A stretch of 64,000 bases of DNA from Planotetraspora phitsanulokensis (lineage in GTDB: Bacteria > Actinomycetota > Actinomycetes > Streptosporangiales > Streptosporangiaceae): positions 1 through 64,000 of the forward strand of contig NZ_BOOP01000039.1 in the NCBI RefSeq assembly GCF_016863295.1, given 5' to 3'. The translations under genes were made by a program, and so were the position numbers. A model generated the notes under the pieces. That model had not been told where the DNA came from, ran no database searches, and saw nothing but the letters and a program-made list of their open reading frames with translations. Of the stretch, positions 47,421 to 56,474 are shown one piece after another. Each line of letters opens with the position of its first letter. The first letter of the stretch is position 1.

Positions 47421-47601
47421 GACATGTACCCGTGCCCCGCCGACCAGCCCCTGCCCATCGCGAAGCGGACCCTGGCATACCTGCGGTCCTGCGGCCCGCT
47501 TCGCTGACCAGCCCCACATGAGGCACATCATCACGAACCAGTTCCACTAGTTCCGCAGTTCCGCCCCACCGCGGTGGCGGACGACGAAAGGCAGAACCAA
47601 G

Positions 47602-48594
47602 GTGATCCGTACATCTCGCATCTCCGTATTGGTGACCGGCACGTTAGCGGCGCTCGTCCTGGCCGCGTGCAGTTCCAGCGGAGGCAAGCAGCCCGCCGAG
47701 GCGAGTGGCGCCGCCCAGGCGGGGGTCGCCGACACCCCCCGGATGACGATCGCCCTCATCACCCACGCCGCCCCCGGCGACACCTTCTGGGACCTCGTGC
47801 GCAAGGGCGCCGAGGCCGCCGCGAAGAAGGACAACGTCGACCTGCAGTACCAGGCGGACCCGGACGGCGCGAACCAGGCCAACCTCGTGCAGTCCACGAT
47901 CGACAAGAAGGTCGACGGCATCGCGGTCACCCTGGCCAAGCCCGACGCGATGAAGGCCAACGTCGAGAAGGCCGTCCAGGGCGGCATCCCCGTCGTCGCG
48001 CTCAACGGCGGCATCGAGGACTGGAAGGCCATGGGCGTCCAGGGCTACTTCGGCCAGGACGAGAAGATCGCCGGCGAGGCCGCCGGCGAGCGGCTCAAGA
48101 CGGACGGCGCCAAGAAGGCGCTCTGCGTCATCCAGGAACAGGGCCACGTCGGCCTCGAGGCCCGGTGCGACGGCGCCAAGGCCACGTTCCCGGACACCGA
48201 GAAGATCTACGTCACGGGCACCGACATGCCGAGCGTCCAGGCGGCCATCACCTCCAAGCTTCAGCAGGACCCGGGCATCGACCGCGTCCTCACCCTCGGC
48301 GCCCCGTTCGCGCTGACCGCCGTCAAGTCGGTCAAGGACGCCAGCAGCTCGGCCAAGGTCGTCACCTTCGACACCAACAAGGACCTCGTCACCGCCATCA
48401 AGAACGGCGAGGTCGAGTGGGCGGTCGACCAGCAGCCCTACCTCCAGGGCTACCTCGCGGTCGACAGCCTGTGGCTCTACAAGGTCAACGGCAACACCAT
48501 CGGCGGCGGCCAGGCGACCCTGACCGGCCCCGCGTTCATCGACAAGACCAACGTCGCCAACGTCGAGAAGTTCGCCGCCAACGGCACGAGGTGA
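47602..48594 (+). CDS. Sugar/inositol ABC importer substrate-binding lipoprotein
   Basis: 330 aa from GTG 47602. Lipoprotein signal peptide with lipobox LAAC (Cys23), then a Ser/Gly tether. The periplasmic-binding type 1 (RbsB/IbpA-like) fold follows from about residue 48: 'MTIALITHAAPGDTFWDLVR', 'VDGIAVTLAKPDAMKANVEK', 'VEWAVDQQPYLQGYLAVDSL'. It should capture inositol or a related polyol outside the membrane. The permease starts 8 nt after its stop and the ATPase follows. Confidence 0.93.
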   Translation: MIRTSRISVLVTGTLAALVLAACSSSGGKQPAEASGAAQAGVADTPRMTIALITHAAPGDTFWDLVRKGAEAAAKKDNVDLQYQADPDGANQANLVQSTIDKKVDGIAVTLAKPDAMKANVEKAVQGGIPVVALNGGIEDWKAMGVQGYFGQDEKIAGEAAGERLKTDGAKKALCVIQEQGHVGLEARCDGAKATFPDTEKIYVTGTDMPSVQAAITSKLQQDPGIDRVLTLGAPFALTAVKSVKDASSSAKVVTFDTNKDLVTAIKNGEVEWAVDQQPYLQGYLAVDSLWLYKVNGNTIGGGQATLTGPAFIDKTNVANVEKFAANGTR

Positions 48595-48602
48595 TCTGAC
48601 CA

Positions 48603-49658
48603 ATGACTGCTACGGCAACGGAGCCGGGCAGGGCGGGGGCGGCCCGGGACGACCGGGTCGCCAGCCGTTCCCTGGCCGCCCGGCTGCTGAGCCGGCCCGA
48701 GGTGGGGTCGCTCATCGGCGCAATCGTGATCTTCCTGCTCTTCATGGCGGTGGCGGTTCCCTTCCGCAACATCGCCAACGTCGGGACGATCCTCTACGGG
48801 GCCTCGACCATCGGCATCATGGCCGTCCCCGTGGCGCTGCTCATGATCGGCGGCGAGTTCGACCTGTCCGCCGGCGTCGCGGCGACCACCTCCGGCCTGT
48901 CCGCCTCCCTCATCGCCTGGAACCTGGGCCTCAACGTCTGGGTGGGCGTCGTCCTGGCGCTCGTCGTCTCCGTGGCCGTCGGCGCGTTCAACGGATGGCT
49001 GCTGTTCAAGACCGGCCTGCCGAGCTTCCTCGTCACCCTCGGCACCTTCTTCATCCTGCAGGGCGTCAATCTCGGGGTCACGCGGCTGCTGACGGGCAAC
49101 GTCGCCACCGCCGACATCAGCGACATGGACGGCTTCGGCAGCGCGCAGAAGGTCTTCGGCTCCGAGTTCGCGCTCGGGCCGGTCACCGTGAAGATCACCG
49201 TCATCTACTGGATCGTGCTCACCCTCGTCGCGGCCCACGTCCTGCTGCGCACCCGCGCGGGCAACTGGATCTTCGCGGTCGGCGGCGACGCCGCGGCGGC
49301 CCGGGCGGTCGGCGTCCCGGTCAAGGCGACGAAGATCGGCCTGTTCATGGCCGTGGGTTTCTGCGCCTGGCTGTCCGGCATGCACCTGCTCTTCCAGTTC
49401 AACACCGTGCAGTCGGGCGAGGGCGTCGGCAAGGAGTTCATCTTCATCATCGCCGCGGTGATCGGCGGCTGCCTGCTCACCGGCGGCTACGGCTCGGTGG
49501 TCGGCGCCTCGATCGGCGCGCTGATCTTCGGCATGACCCAGCTCGGCATCAACTACGCCGGCTGGAACCCCGACTGGTTCAAGACGTTCCTCGGGGTGAT
49601 GCTCGTACTCGCCACCGTCGTGAACGTGTACGTCAAGATGAAGGCGGACAGACGATGA
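48603..49658 (+). CDS. Sugar/inositol ABC importer permease (RbsC-like)
   Basis: 351 aa with about ten hydrophobic segments. 'VALLMIGGEFDLSAGVAATT' and 'GLPSFLVTLGTFFILQGVNL' are typical of RbsC/AraH-type permeases, as is the EAA-like loop 'GGDAAAARAVGVPVKATKIG'. It forms the membrane channel for the binding protein upstream. It overlaps the ATPase gene by ATGA. Confidence 0.95.
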   Translation: MTATATEPGRAGAARDDRVASRSLAARLLSRPEVGSLIGAIVIFLLFMAVAVPFRNIANVGTILYGASTIGIMAVPVALLMIGGEFDLSAGVAATTSGLSASLIAWNLGLNVWVGVVLALVVSVAVGAFNGWLLFKTGLPSFLVTLGTFFILQGVNLGVTRLLTGNVATADISDMDGFGSAQKVFGSEFALGPVTVKITVIYWIVLTLVAAHVLLRTRAGNWIFAVGGDAAAARAVGVPVKATKIGLFMAVGFCAWLSGMHLLFQFNTVQSGEGVGKEFIFIIAAVIGGCLLTGGYGSVVGASIGALIFGMTQLGINYAGWNPDWFKTFLGVMLVLATVVNVYVKMKADRR

Positions 49659-50551
49659 GCTCCGCGACCGTCGAGCGGCACGACGCCGCACCCTCCGACA
49701 CCCCCATCCTCGCCCTCGACGGCGTGGGCAAGAGCTACGGCAACGTGCACGCGCTGCGCGGGGTCAGCCTCAAGGTCCGCCAGGGCGAGGTCACCTGCGT
49801 GCTCGGTGACAACGGGGCGGGCAAGTCCACGCTGATCAAGATCATCTCCGGCCTGCACGAGCACACCGACGGCACGATGACGCTCGACGGCGCCGAGTGC
49901 CGCTTCCCGTCGCCGCGCGCGGCCCAGGCCAGCGGGATCGCGACCGTCTACCAGGACCTCGCGCTCGCCCCGCTGATGTCGGTCTGGCGGAACTTCTTCC
50001 TCGGCAACGAGCTGCGCAAGGGGCCGTTCCGCACGCTGGACATCGCCCGGATGAAACAGATCTGCGACGAGGAGCTGGCCAAGATGGGGATCATCATCCC
50101 CGATCTCGACCGGCCGGTGGGCGGGCTGTCCGGCGGCCAGCGCCAGTGCATCGCGATCGCCAGGGCCATCTACTTCGGGGCGAGGGTCATCATCCTCGAC
50201 GAGCCGACGGCCGCGCTCGGGGTCAAGCAGTCGGGCGTCGTCCTGAGGTACATCGTCAAGGCCAGGGACGCGGGTCTCGGCGTCATCTTCATCACCCACA
50301 ACCCGCACCACGCCCACCTCGTCGGGAACCACTTCGTGATCCTCAAGCTGGGCCGCGTCGTGCTCGACGCCCACCGCGACGAGCTCACGCTGGAGCAGCT
50401 CACGACGGAGATGGCCGGCGGCGAGGAGCTCGCGGAGCTCAGCCACGAGCTGCGCGGGGTCGACCCGGGCAAGGTCGTCGCGCCCGCCGAGGTCGAGCAC
50501 GGTCAGGTGGAGGCCCCCGCCCGCCCGGACGAGGAGGAACCGAGCGCATGA
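49655..50551 (+). CDS. Sugar/inositol ABC importer ATPase (single ABC domain)
   Basis: 298 aa from ATG 49655. Walker A GDNGAGKST (51-59), Q-loop 'VYQDLALAPLMSVW', signature 'LSGGQRQCIAIARAI', Walker B 'VIILDEPTAALG' and H-loop 'FITHNPHHA'. RbsA-type ATPases usually contain two ABC domains (about 500 aa); this one has a single domain plus an acidic C-terminal tail, as in FrcA-like importers, so it would work as a homodimer. Confidence 0.95.
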   Translation: MSSATVERHDAAPSDTPILALDGVGKSYGNVHALRGVSLKVRQGEVTCVLGDNGAGKSTLIKIISGLHEHTDGTMTLDGAECRFPSPRAAQASGIATVYQDLALAPLMSVWRNFFLGNELRKGPFRTLDIARMKQICDEELAKMGIIIPDLDRPVGGLSGGQRQCIAIARAIYFGARVIILDEPTAALGVKQSGVVLRYIVKARDAGLGVIFITHNPHHAHLVGNHFVILKLGRVVLDAHRDELTLEQLTTEMAGGEELAELSHELRGVDPGKVVAPAEVEHGQVEAPARPDEEEPSA

Positions 50552-51576
50552 GCGCGGCCCCGTTGCGGGTCGGGGTGGTCGGCGTCGGCGTGATGGGCGC
50601 CGACCACGCCGGGCGGCTCGCCCACCGCGTCGCCGGAGCGGACCTGGTCGCGGTGTCCGACCCGGATACCGCGAGGGCGGCCGAGCTGGCCGCCCGCTTC
50701 GACGGCGTTCGCGTCGTCGGCGACCCTCTCGACCTCATCGCCGACGAGCGCGTCGACGCCGTCCTCATCGCCTCGCCCGGCTCCGTCCACGAGGAGCAGG
50801 TCCTCGCCTGTGTCGAGCACGGCAAGCCCACGCTGTGCGAGAAGCCGCTGACGATGGACGGCGAGTCGTCGCTGCGCGTCGTCGAGGCGGAGCGGAAGGC
50901 CGGCCGCCCGCTCGTCCAGGTCGGCTTCATGCGGCGCTTCGACCCCGAATACGCCGAGATGAAGCGGCTGGTCGACTCCGGGGACCTCGGGCGGATCCTG
51001 CTCGTGCACAACACGCACCGCAACCTGAGGGCCGCGGACTCCTTCCGCTCGGAGATGATCGTCCGGGACTCGCTGGTCCACGAGGTGGACGTCTGCCGCT
51101 GGCTCTTCGGCGAAGAGATCGAGACGATCACCGTGCTCGCGCCGCGGCCGACGGGAGAGGCCGCCGAGGGGGTCCTCGACCCGCAGGTGGCGATCTTCCG
51201 GATGGCCGGCGGCGGCATGGCCACCAGCGAGGTCTTCGTCAACAGCCAGGTCGGCTACGAGGTGCGGTGCGAGGCGGTGGCCGAGCGGGGCAACGCCACG
51301 ATCGGCCTCGGGCAGAGCGTGTTCGTCCGCCGCGCCGGCCAGTACGGCGGCCGCATCCCCGACGACTGGCGCGACCGCTTCGCCCGCGCGTACGACCTGG
51401 AGGTCCAGGCGTGGGTCGACGCGGCCCGCCGCGGGGAGGTCGCCGGGCCCACCTCGTGGGACGGGTACGCCGCGACCGCGGTGTGCACGGCGGGCATGGA
51501 GTCGCTCGCGACCGGCAGGCCCGTCACGGTCGCCATGGCGGACCGGGCCGACGTCCTGGGCGGTGGTCGCGGGTGA
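50548..51576 (+). CDS. iolG: Second Gfo/Idh/MocA dehydrogenase, inositol 2-dehydrogenase type
   Basis: 342 aa from ATG 50548 (GAGGAGG 10 nt upstream; ATGA overlap with the ATPase). NAD motif GVVGVGVMG (9-17), Lys99 of EKP and Asp174/His178 in 'IVRDSLVHEVDVCRWLF'. It resembles IolG as closely as the first copy does. Being co-transcribed with the importer, it may act on the imported isomer. myo-, D-chiro- or scyllo-inositol specificity cannot be read from sequence. Confidence 0.9.
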   Translation: MSAAPLRVGVVGVGVMGADHAGRLAHRVAGADLVAVSDPDTARAAELAARFDGVRVVGDPLDLIADERVDAVLIASPGSVHEEQVLACVEHGKPTLCEKPLTMDGESSLRVVEAERKAGRPLVQVGFMRRFDPEYAEMKRLVDSGDLGRILLVHNTHRNLRAADSFRSEMIVRDSLVHEVDVCRWLFGEEIETITVLAPRPTGEAAEGVLDPQVAIFRMAGGGMATSEVFVNSQVGYEVRCEAVAERGNATIGLGQSVFVRRAGQYGGRIPDDWRDRFARAYDLEVQAWVDAARRGEVAGPTSWDGYAATAVCTAGMESLATGRPVTVAMADRADVLGGGRG

Positions 51577-51740
51577 GCGCCGCCCTCGATCCGCGCGTCT
51601 CCCGGCAGACGTCCCACTTCGCGCGCGGCGCCGTCCGCGATCACCGCGGCCCGTAGGCCGCGCACCGACTTCGAATCCCCCCGGCCCGCAGCAGCACCGA
51701 CCATCGGCGCACCGCCGACCGACCAGCACGCAGAAAGATC

Positions 51741-53252
51741 GTGAGCACCGTGAGCACCGCACCAGCCCGCATCACCCACCTCGTCGGGGGCCGCCCGTGG
51801 GAGGGCGCCTCCGAGCGAACCGGCGACGTCTACAACCCCGCCACGGGAGCCGTCACCGGCCGCGTCGACCTCGCGTCCACCGGCCTCGTCAACGAGGTCG
51901 TCGCCGCCGCCGCGGCCGCGTGGCCGGTCTGGGCGAACACCTCCCTCGCCAAGCGCACGCAGGTGCTCTTCGCCTTCCGCCAGCTCCTCGACGAGCGCAA
52001 GCACGAGATCGCCGCGCTGATCACCGCCGAGCACGGCAAGGTCCTCGACGACGCGCTCGGCGAGGTCACGCGGGGGCTCGAGGTCGCCGAGTTCGCCTGC
52101 GGCATCCCGCATCTGCTGAAGGGCGGGTTCAGCGAGAACGCCTCCACCAACGTGGACGTGTTCTCGATCCGCCAGCCGCTCGGCGTCGTAGGTGTGATCT
52201 CGCCGTTCAACTTCCCCGCCATGGTCCCGCTGTGGTTCATCCCGGTCGCCATCGCCTGCGGCAACGCGGTGATCCTCAAGCCCAGCGAGAAGGACCCCTC
52301 CGCGGCCGTCGCCGTGGCACGGCTGTGGACCGAGGCCGGCCTGCCCGACGGGATCATGAACGTCGTCCACGGCGACAAGGAGGCCGTCGACGCGCTGCTG
52401 ACCAACCCCGAGGTCAAGGCGGTCTCGTTCGTCGGCTCCACCCCCATCGCCCGGTACGTCTACGAGACCGGGACCGCGAACGGCAAGCGGGTCCAGGCTC
52501 TCGGCGGAGCCAAGAACCACATGCTGGTCCTGCCCGACGCGGACCTCGACCTGGCCGCCGACGCCGCCGTCAACGCGGGCTTCGGCTCAGCCGGCGAGCG
52601 GTGCATGGCGATCTCCGCCCTCGTCGCGGTCGAGGGCATCGCCGACGAGCTCGTGGCGAAGATCACGGATCGCATGCGCAAGCTGCGCACCGGCGACGGC
52701 ACCCGCGGCTGCGACATGGGCCCGCTCGTCACCGCGGCCCACCGCGACAAGGTGAGCGGCTACGTCGAGGCCGGCGCCGCCGAGGGCGCGACCGTCGTCG
52801 TCGACGGCCGCGACGGCGACTTCGACGGCGGCCCGGACGGCTTCTGGCTCGGCCCGACGCTTCTCGACAACGTCACCCCCGACATGTCCGTCTACCGCGA
52901 CGAGATCTTCGGGCCGGTCCTGTCGGTCGTGCGGGTGCCGTCCTACGACGAGGGCCTGCGCCTCATCAACGCCAACCCGTACGGCAACGGCACGGCGATC
53001 TTCACCAACGACGGCGGCGCGGCGCGGCGCTTCCAGCACGAGGTGGAGGTCGGCATGGTCGGCGTCAACGTGCCGATCCCGGTGCCGGTGTCCTACTACT
53101 CGTTCGGCGGGTGGAAGAACAGCCTCTTCGGCGACACCCACGCCCATGGCACCGAGGGCGTGCACTTCTTCACCCGCGGCAAGGTCGTCACCTCCCGCTG
53201 GCTCGACCCGAGCCACGGCGGGCTCAACCTGGGCTTCCCGCGCAACGACTGA
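51741..53252 (+). CDS. mmsA: Methylmalonate/malonate-semialdehyde dehydrogenase (CoA-acylating)
   Basis: 503 aa from GTG 51741; GTG 51750 is an alternative. MMSDH-type ALDH: catalytic Cys in 'GFGSAGERCMAISALVAV', 'GGAKNHMLVLPDADLD' in place of the classical Glu motif, and 'SPFNFPAMVPLWFIPVAIAC' near the cofactor site. C-terminal 'TSRWLDPSHGGLNLGFP' fits the family. It converts malonate semialdehyde to acetyl-CoA and CO2, the last step of inositol breakdown (IolA). 164 bp separate it from iolG; it may have its own promoter. Confidence 0.95.
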   Translation: MSTVSTAPARITHLVGGRPWEGASERTGDVYNPATGAVTGRVDLASTGLVNEVVAAAAAAWPVWANTSLAKRTQVLFAFRQLLDERKHEIAALITAEHGKVLDDALGEVTRGLEVAEFACGIPHLLKGGFSENASTNVDVFSIRQPLGVVGVISPFNFPAMVPLWFIPVAIACGNAVILKPSEKDPSAAVAVARLWTEAGLPDGIMNVVHGDKEAVDALLTNPEVKAVSFVGSTPIARYVYETGTANGKRVQALGGAKNHMLVLPDADLDLAADAAVNAGFGSAGERCMAISALVAVEGIADELVAKITDRMRKLRTGDGTRGCDMGPLVTAAHRDKVSGYVEAGAAEGATVVVDGRDGDFDGGPDGFWLGPTLLDNVTPDMSVYRDEIFGPVLSVVRVPSYDEGLRLINANPYGNGTAIFTNDGGAARRFQHEVEVGMVGVNVPIPVPVSYYSFGGWKNSLFGDTHAHGTEGVHFFTRGKVVTSRWLDPSHGGLNLGFPRND

Positions 53253-53275
53253 GCATCCGCGAGCATGGGCGCCGT

Positions 53276-53316
53276 GCCGCGTGTCCTCGCCCCGCGCCGG
53301 GGCGAGGACACGCGGC
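53276..53316. terminator. Perfect 18-bp stem terminator between mmsA and the PhyH gene
   Basis: Arms 53276-53293 and 53299-53316 are perfectly complementary (GCCGCGTGTCC... / ...GGACACGCGGC) around the 5-nt loop GCGCC. It begins 23 bp after the mmsA stop and lies before the convergent PhyH stop, so it probably ends both transcripts. Confidence 0.88.
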
Positions 53317-53331
53317 CGTGCGCGGCCTGCC

Positions 53332-53386
53332 GCCGGTCAGCGGCTCAGCCTGGGCGGTCCTGGCGCCGGTCAGCGGCTCAGCCTGG
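53332..53386. repeat. 33-bp-period duplication of the PhyH gene 3' end
   Basis: A 22-bp sequence beginning gccggtcagcgg occurs at 53332-53353 and 53365-53386. The second copy contains the PhyH stop (53370-53372, reverse strand) and its last codons; the first is an exact copy downstream. Origin by slippage is likely. Confidence 0.75.
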
Positions 53387-54539
53387 CCGCGGCCTGGGCG
53401 GCGAGGCGCTCGGCCAGCCGTTCCGGGGACATGCCCGCGTCGAGCGCCTCCTCGACGAGCGCCGCCTGAGTGGGCGGGGCCATGCCGCCGATCGGCTGGT
53501 CACGATCGAGATTGGTGGGGAACGAGTAGCCCTCGGCCGCGGCGGCCACCACGTTGGCCAGGGCGCGCCGGTCCCAGCCGCCCGCCTTGCGGGCGAGCAG
53601 TGCCGGATAGACCGCGCCCACCACGCGCTCGCGGTCGACGGTCTCCATGGCCCGCCCGAACGCGGACGAGATCTGCAGCAGGTTGGCCATGCGCCTGATG
53701 TCCGCCGAGTGATTCGACCCGGCGGCGTGGAACAGCGCCGGATTGAAGAAGACCGCGTCGCCCTTGCCCAGCGGCAGCTGGATGTGGTGGCCGGCGAAGT
53801 AGTCCTGGAACTCCTCCAGCCAGTAGGCGAGATAGCCGAGTCCATACTTCTGCGAGTGCGGCAGGTAGAGCGTCGGCCCCGACTCCACCGGCATGTCGCA
53901 GTGGGCGACCGCGCCCTGGAGGGTCAGGTAGGGCGACAGGTCGTGGACGTGCGAGGGATAGCGCGCCGAGGTCTCCGGCGACTGGAAGCCGAGGTGGTAG
54001 TCCCGGTGGACCGTCTGCCCCTCGCCTCCGGGGTTGACGACGTTGACCTGGGACGTGACCTGGTAGCCGGGCCCCAGCCACGCCGTGGACGCCAGGGCGA
54101 CGGCGTCGTTCGCGTAGTAGTCGGCGAAGGCCTCGGGGTCGGCCACCGCGAGCTTCTCCAGCGCGTTCCACACCCGGTCGTTGGCGCCCGGCTTGGCGAA
54201 GTGGTCGCCGACGGCGACGCCCGCCGCCCGCTGCTCCTCGATCATCCGCGTGAACGCCCCGGTGACCCGGTCGACGACCGCGGCCTCGAAGGCGCCCTCG
54301 ACGACCACGATGCCGGGACCGGCCGACAGGGCACGGGCGATCTCCGCCTGCAGCGTGCGGCCGCCGTCGGCCTCTTCCGCCGCGGCCCGCAGGACGCCCG
54401 CGGCGTACACCGGGACCTCCTGCTCGACGTGGTCGGCATTCGGATGATCAGCGGGGTCGGTGCGGGTCTTGAGCACCTGGAGGAGATCTTCGAGGCGGGC
54501 GTCGGCGGTGCGCAACCAGCCCTGCGGAGCGTTGGCCAT
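53370..54539 (-). CDS. Phytanoyl-CoA dioxygenase (PhyH)-family Fe(II)/2-oxoglutarate oxygenase
   Basis: 389 aa from ATG 54539 with AGGAGG 5 nt upstream. Double-stranded beta-helix with the facial triad H-x-D in 'GQTVHRDYHLGF' and a distal His in 'FFNPALFHAAGSNHSADIRR'; 'SGPTLYLPHSQKYG' is also typical. The PhyH family hydroxylates or demethylates diverse small molecules using 2-oxoglutarate. It sits at the end of the inositol cluster and diverges from a LacI gene. Action on a modified inositol such as a methyl ether is a guess from context. Confidence 0.85.
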   Translation of the reverse strand: MANAPQGWLRTADARLEDLLQVLKTRTDPADHPNADHVEQEVPVYAAGVLRAAAEEADGGRTLQAEIARALSAGPGIVVVEGAFEAAVVDRVTGAFTRMIEEQRAAGVAVGDHFAKPGANDRVWNALEKLAVADPEAFADYYANDAVALASTAWLGPGYQVTSQVNVVNPGGEGQTVHRDYHLGFQSPETSARYPSHVHDLSPYLTLQGAVAHCDMPVESGPTLYLPHSQKYGLGYLAYWLEEFQDYFAGHHIQLPLGKGDAVFFNPALFHAAGSNHSADIRRMANLLQISSAFGRAMETVDRERVVGAVYPALLARKAGGWDRRALANVVAAAAEGYSFPTNLDRDQPIGGMAPPTQAALVEEALDAGMSPERLAERLAAQAAARLSR

Positions 54540-54653
54540 GGAATCCTCCTGTAGACGACGGGGCCGGGACCGTCTCCAGCATCTGGCGGGCCGGCGGCCC
54601 GTTCCACCGCCATGGCGCCTCAAAAAGGCCTCACCGGCGCGCCGGGGCCTGGC

Positions 54654-55694
54654 ATGACGCGGGGCCATCGGATCGAGGACATCGCCGAGCAGGCGGGGCT
54701 GAGCAGGGCCACCGTGGACCGCGTCCTGCACGGCAGGAGCAGCGTGAGCGCACGTGCCGTGCGGGCCGTCGAGCAGGCGCTTCTCGACCTCGACCGCCAG
54801 CAGAGCCAGCTGCGGCTCGGAGCCCGCACACTCATGCTCGACGTGGTCATGCAGGCGCCGGAGCGGTTCAGCAGCGCGGTCCGCGAGGCGCTCGAGGCGG
54901 AACTGCCCGGGGTCCGGCCGGCGGCCGTCCGGGCACGGTTCCACCTGCGCGAGTCCGGGGAGGCCGCCGGACTCGCCGACGCGCTCGACCACCTCGGGCG
55001 GCGCGGGCGCACGTCGCACGGCGTGCTGCTCAAGGCACCCGACCATCCGGAGGTCGCGGGGGCCGTCCACCGCCTGCACGAGCGCGGTGTGCCGGTCGTG
55101 ACGCTCGTGACCGACGTGCGCGACTGCCCGCGGGTCGCGTACGTCGGACTGGACAACGCGGCGGCGGGCACCACCGCGGCCTATCTCATGGCGCAGTGGA
55201 CGCGCGGCGGCGCCGGCGCCGTCCTGGTGACGCTCAGCCGTTCGGTGTTCTTCGGGGAACGAGAGCGGGCCGAGGCCTTCGAGCGGGCCCTGGCCGAGCT
55301 CGCGCCGGGGCTGGCCGTCGTCGTGCTCACCGATGCCGACGGCCTGGACGAGGCGATGGGCGCCCTCGTCAGGGCCGCACTGGCCGAGCATCCCGCGGTG
55401 CGGGCCGTCTATTCCGTGGGCGGCGGAAACCGGGCCATCGCCGACGAGCTGGCCCGGGCGGGCAGGACCTGCGAGGTCTTCCTCGGCCACGACCTCGACG
55501 GCCACAATCTGGAGCTGCTGCGGGCCGGCGTCCTCCACGCGGTGCTGCACCACGACCTGCGCGCGGACATGCGCGCCGCCCTGCGGCAGGTGCTCCGGCA
55601 CCACCGGCTGCTGCCCGGGGCGCCGACGTCGGTGCCCGCGGGGGTCGAGGTGATCACCCCCTACAACGTCCCGGCGCGGTTGCGGCCCACGTGA
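54654..55694 (+). CDS. LacI-family regulator beside the PhyH gene
   Basis: 346 aa from ATG 54654; ATG 54612 in frame would add 14 residues and cannot be excluded. LacI helix-turn-helix 'IEDIAEQAGLSRATVDRVLH' (residues about 6-26), then a periplasmic-binding-like ligand domain ('GVLLKAPDHPEVAGAVHRLH', 'AVYSVGGGNRAIADELARAG'). The ligand pocket is RbsB-like, suggesting a free sugar or cyclitol. It likely controls the divergent dioxygenase gene and perhaps the iol operon. Confidence 0.9.
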   Translation: MTRGHRIEDIAEQAGLSRATVDRVLHGRSSVSARAVRAVEQALLDLDRQQSQLRLGARTLMLDVVMQAPERFSSAVREALEAELPGVRPAAVRARFHLRESGEAAGLADALDHLGRRGRTSHGVLLKAPDHPEVAGAVHRLHERGVPVVTLVTDVRDCPRVAYVGLDNAAAGTTAAYLMAQWTRGGAGAVLVTLSRSVFFGERERAEAFERALAELAPGLAVVVLTDADGLDEAMGALVRAALAEHPAVRAVYSVGGGNRAIADELARAGRTCEVFLGHDLDGHNLELLRAGVLHAVLHHDLRADMRAALRQVLRHHRLLPGAPTSVPAGVEVITPYNVPARLRPT

Positions 55695-55739
55695 CACCGG
55701 CCCGCGTGACCGGCGGGCGCCGGCCGCCGAGCACGGGCG

Positions 55740-56474
55740 TCAGCGCGCGACCAGGGCCAGCGCGGCGAGGACCGACGCGCCGAGCACGGCCTGTTCGAAG
55801 CGCGCCTGGCTGATCCGCCGCGCCACGTGCAGGCCCGCCCAGCCGCCGATGACGACCAGCGGCGCCAGGGCGAGGGCGAGGGTCAGCGTCGCGGTGTGGA
55901 ACAGCCCGAGGCTCGCGCTGAAGGGCACCTTGCAGACGTTCACGCCGAAGAAGAAGAACGCGCCCGTCCCGAGGAACCGCCGCTTCTCCACGCCCCGCGC
56001 GACGAGATACAGCGTCATGACCGAGCCCGCCGCATTAGCGATCATGGTCACGAATCCCGCTGCCAGGCCCGCCCCCAGCGCGGCCGGCCGCCCGGACGCG
56101 ACTCCCCCGGTCGCCGGCGGGCGCCAGCGCAGCAACAGCTGGAGGAGGGCCATGATCACGAGCAGGACGCCGATGACGCGGCGCAGCAGGTCGTCGTCGA
56201 CCACGGCGAGGAACAGGGCGCCCAGGACGAGCCCGGGGAGCACGGCGGGGATCAGCCTGCGCAGCAGCGACCAGTCGCAGTCGCGGCGGTAGTGCCAGAC
56301 CGCCATGACGTCCCCCACGAGCAGGACGAGCAGGATCGCCGCCGTCGACTCCCTGGCCGGCATCAGCCCGGCGAAGATGGCGACCGAGATGCTCGCCAGA
56401 CCGCCGATCGCGGTCTTGGCGAATCCCACCAGGAGTGCCGCGACCCCGAACAGCACCATGACGGCCACGCTCAC
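55740..56474 (-). CDS. TauE/SafE-family membrane transporter
   Basis: 244 aa from GTG 56474 (GGGAG 7 nt upstream; GTGA overlap with the LacI stop). Eight or so hydrophobic segments, with the family pattern 'VGFAKTAIGGLASISVAIFA' in the first helices and 'AAGFVTMIANAAGSVMTLYL' midway. The family exports sulfite, sulfoacetate or other organic anions. Translation coupled to LacI and opposite a sugar oxidoreductase pair suggests transport of an acidic sugar-related compound. Confidence 0.85.
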   Translation of the reverse strand: MSVAVMVLFGVAALLVGFAKTAIGGLASISVAIFAGLMPARESTAAILLVLLVGDVMAVWHYRRDCDWSLLRRLIPAVLPGLVLGALFLAVVDDDLLRRVIGVLLVIMALLQLLLRWRPPATGGVASGRPAALGAGLAAGFVTMIANAAGSVMTLYLVARGVEKRRFLGTGAFFFFGVNVCKVPFSASLGLFHTATLTLALALAPLVVIGGWAGLHVARRISQARFEQAVLGASVLAALALVAR

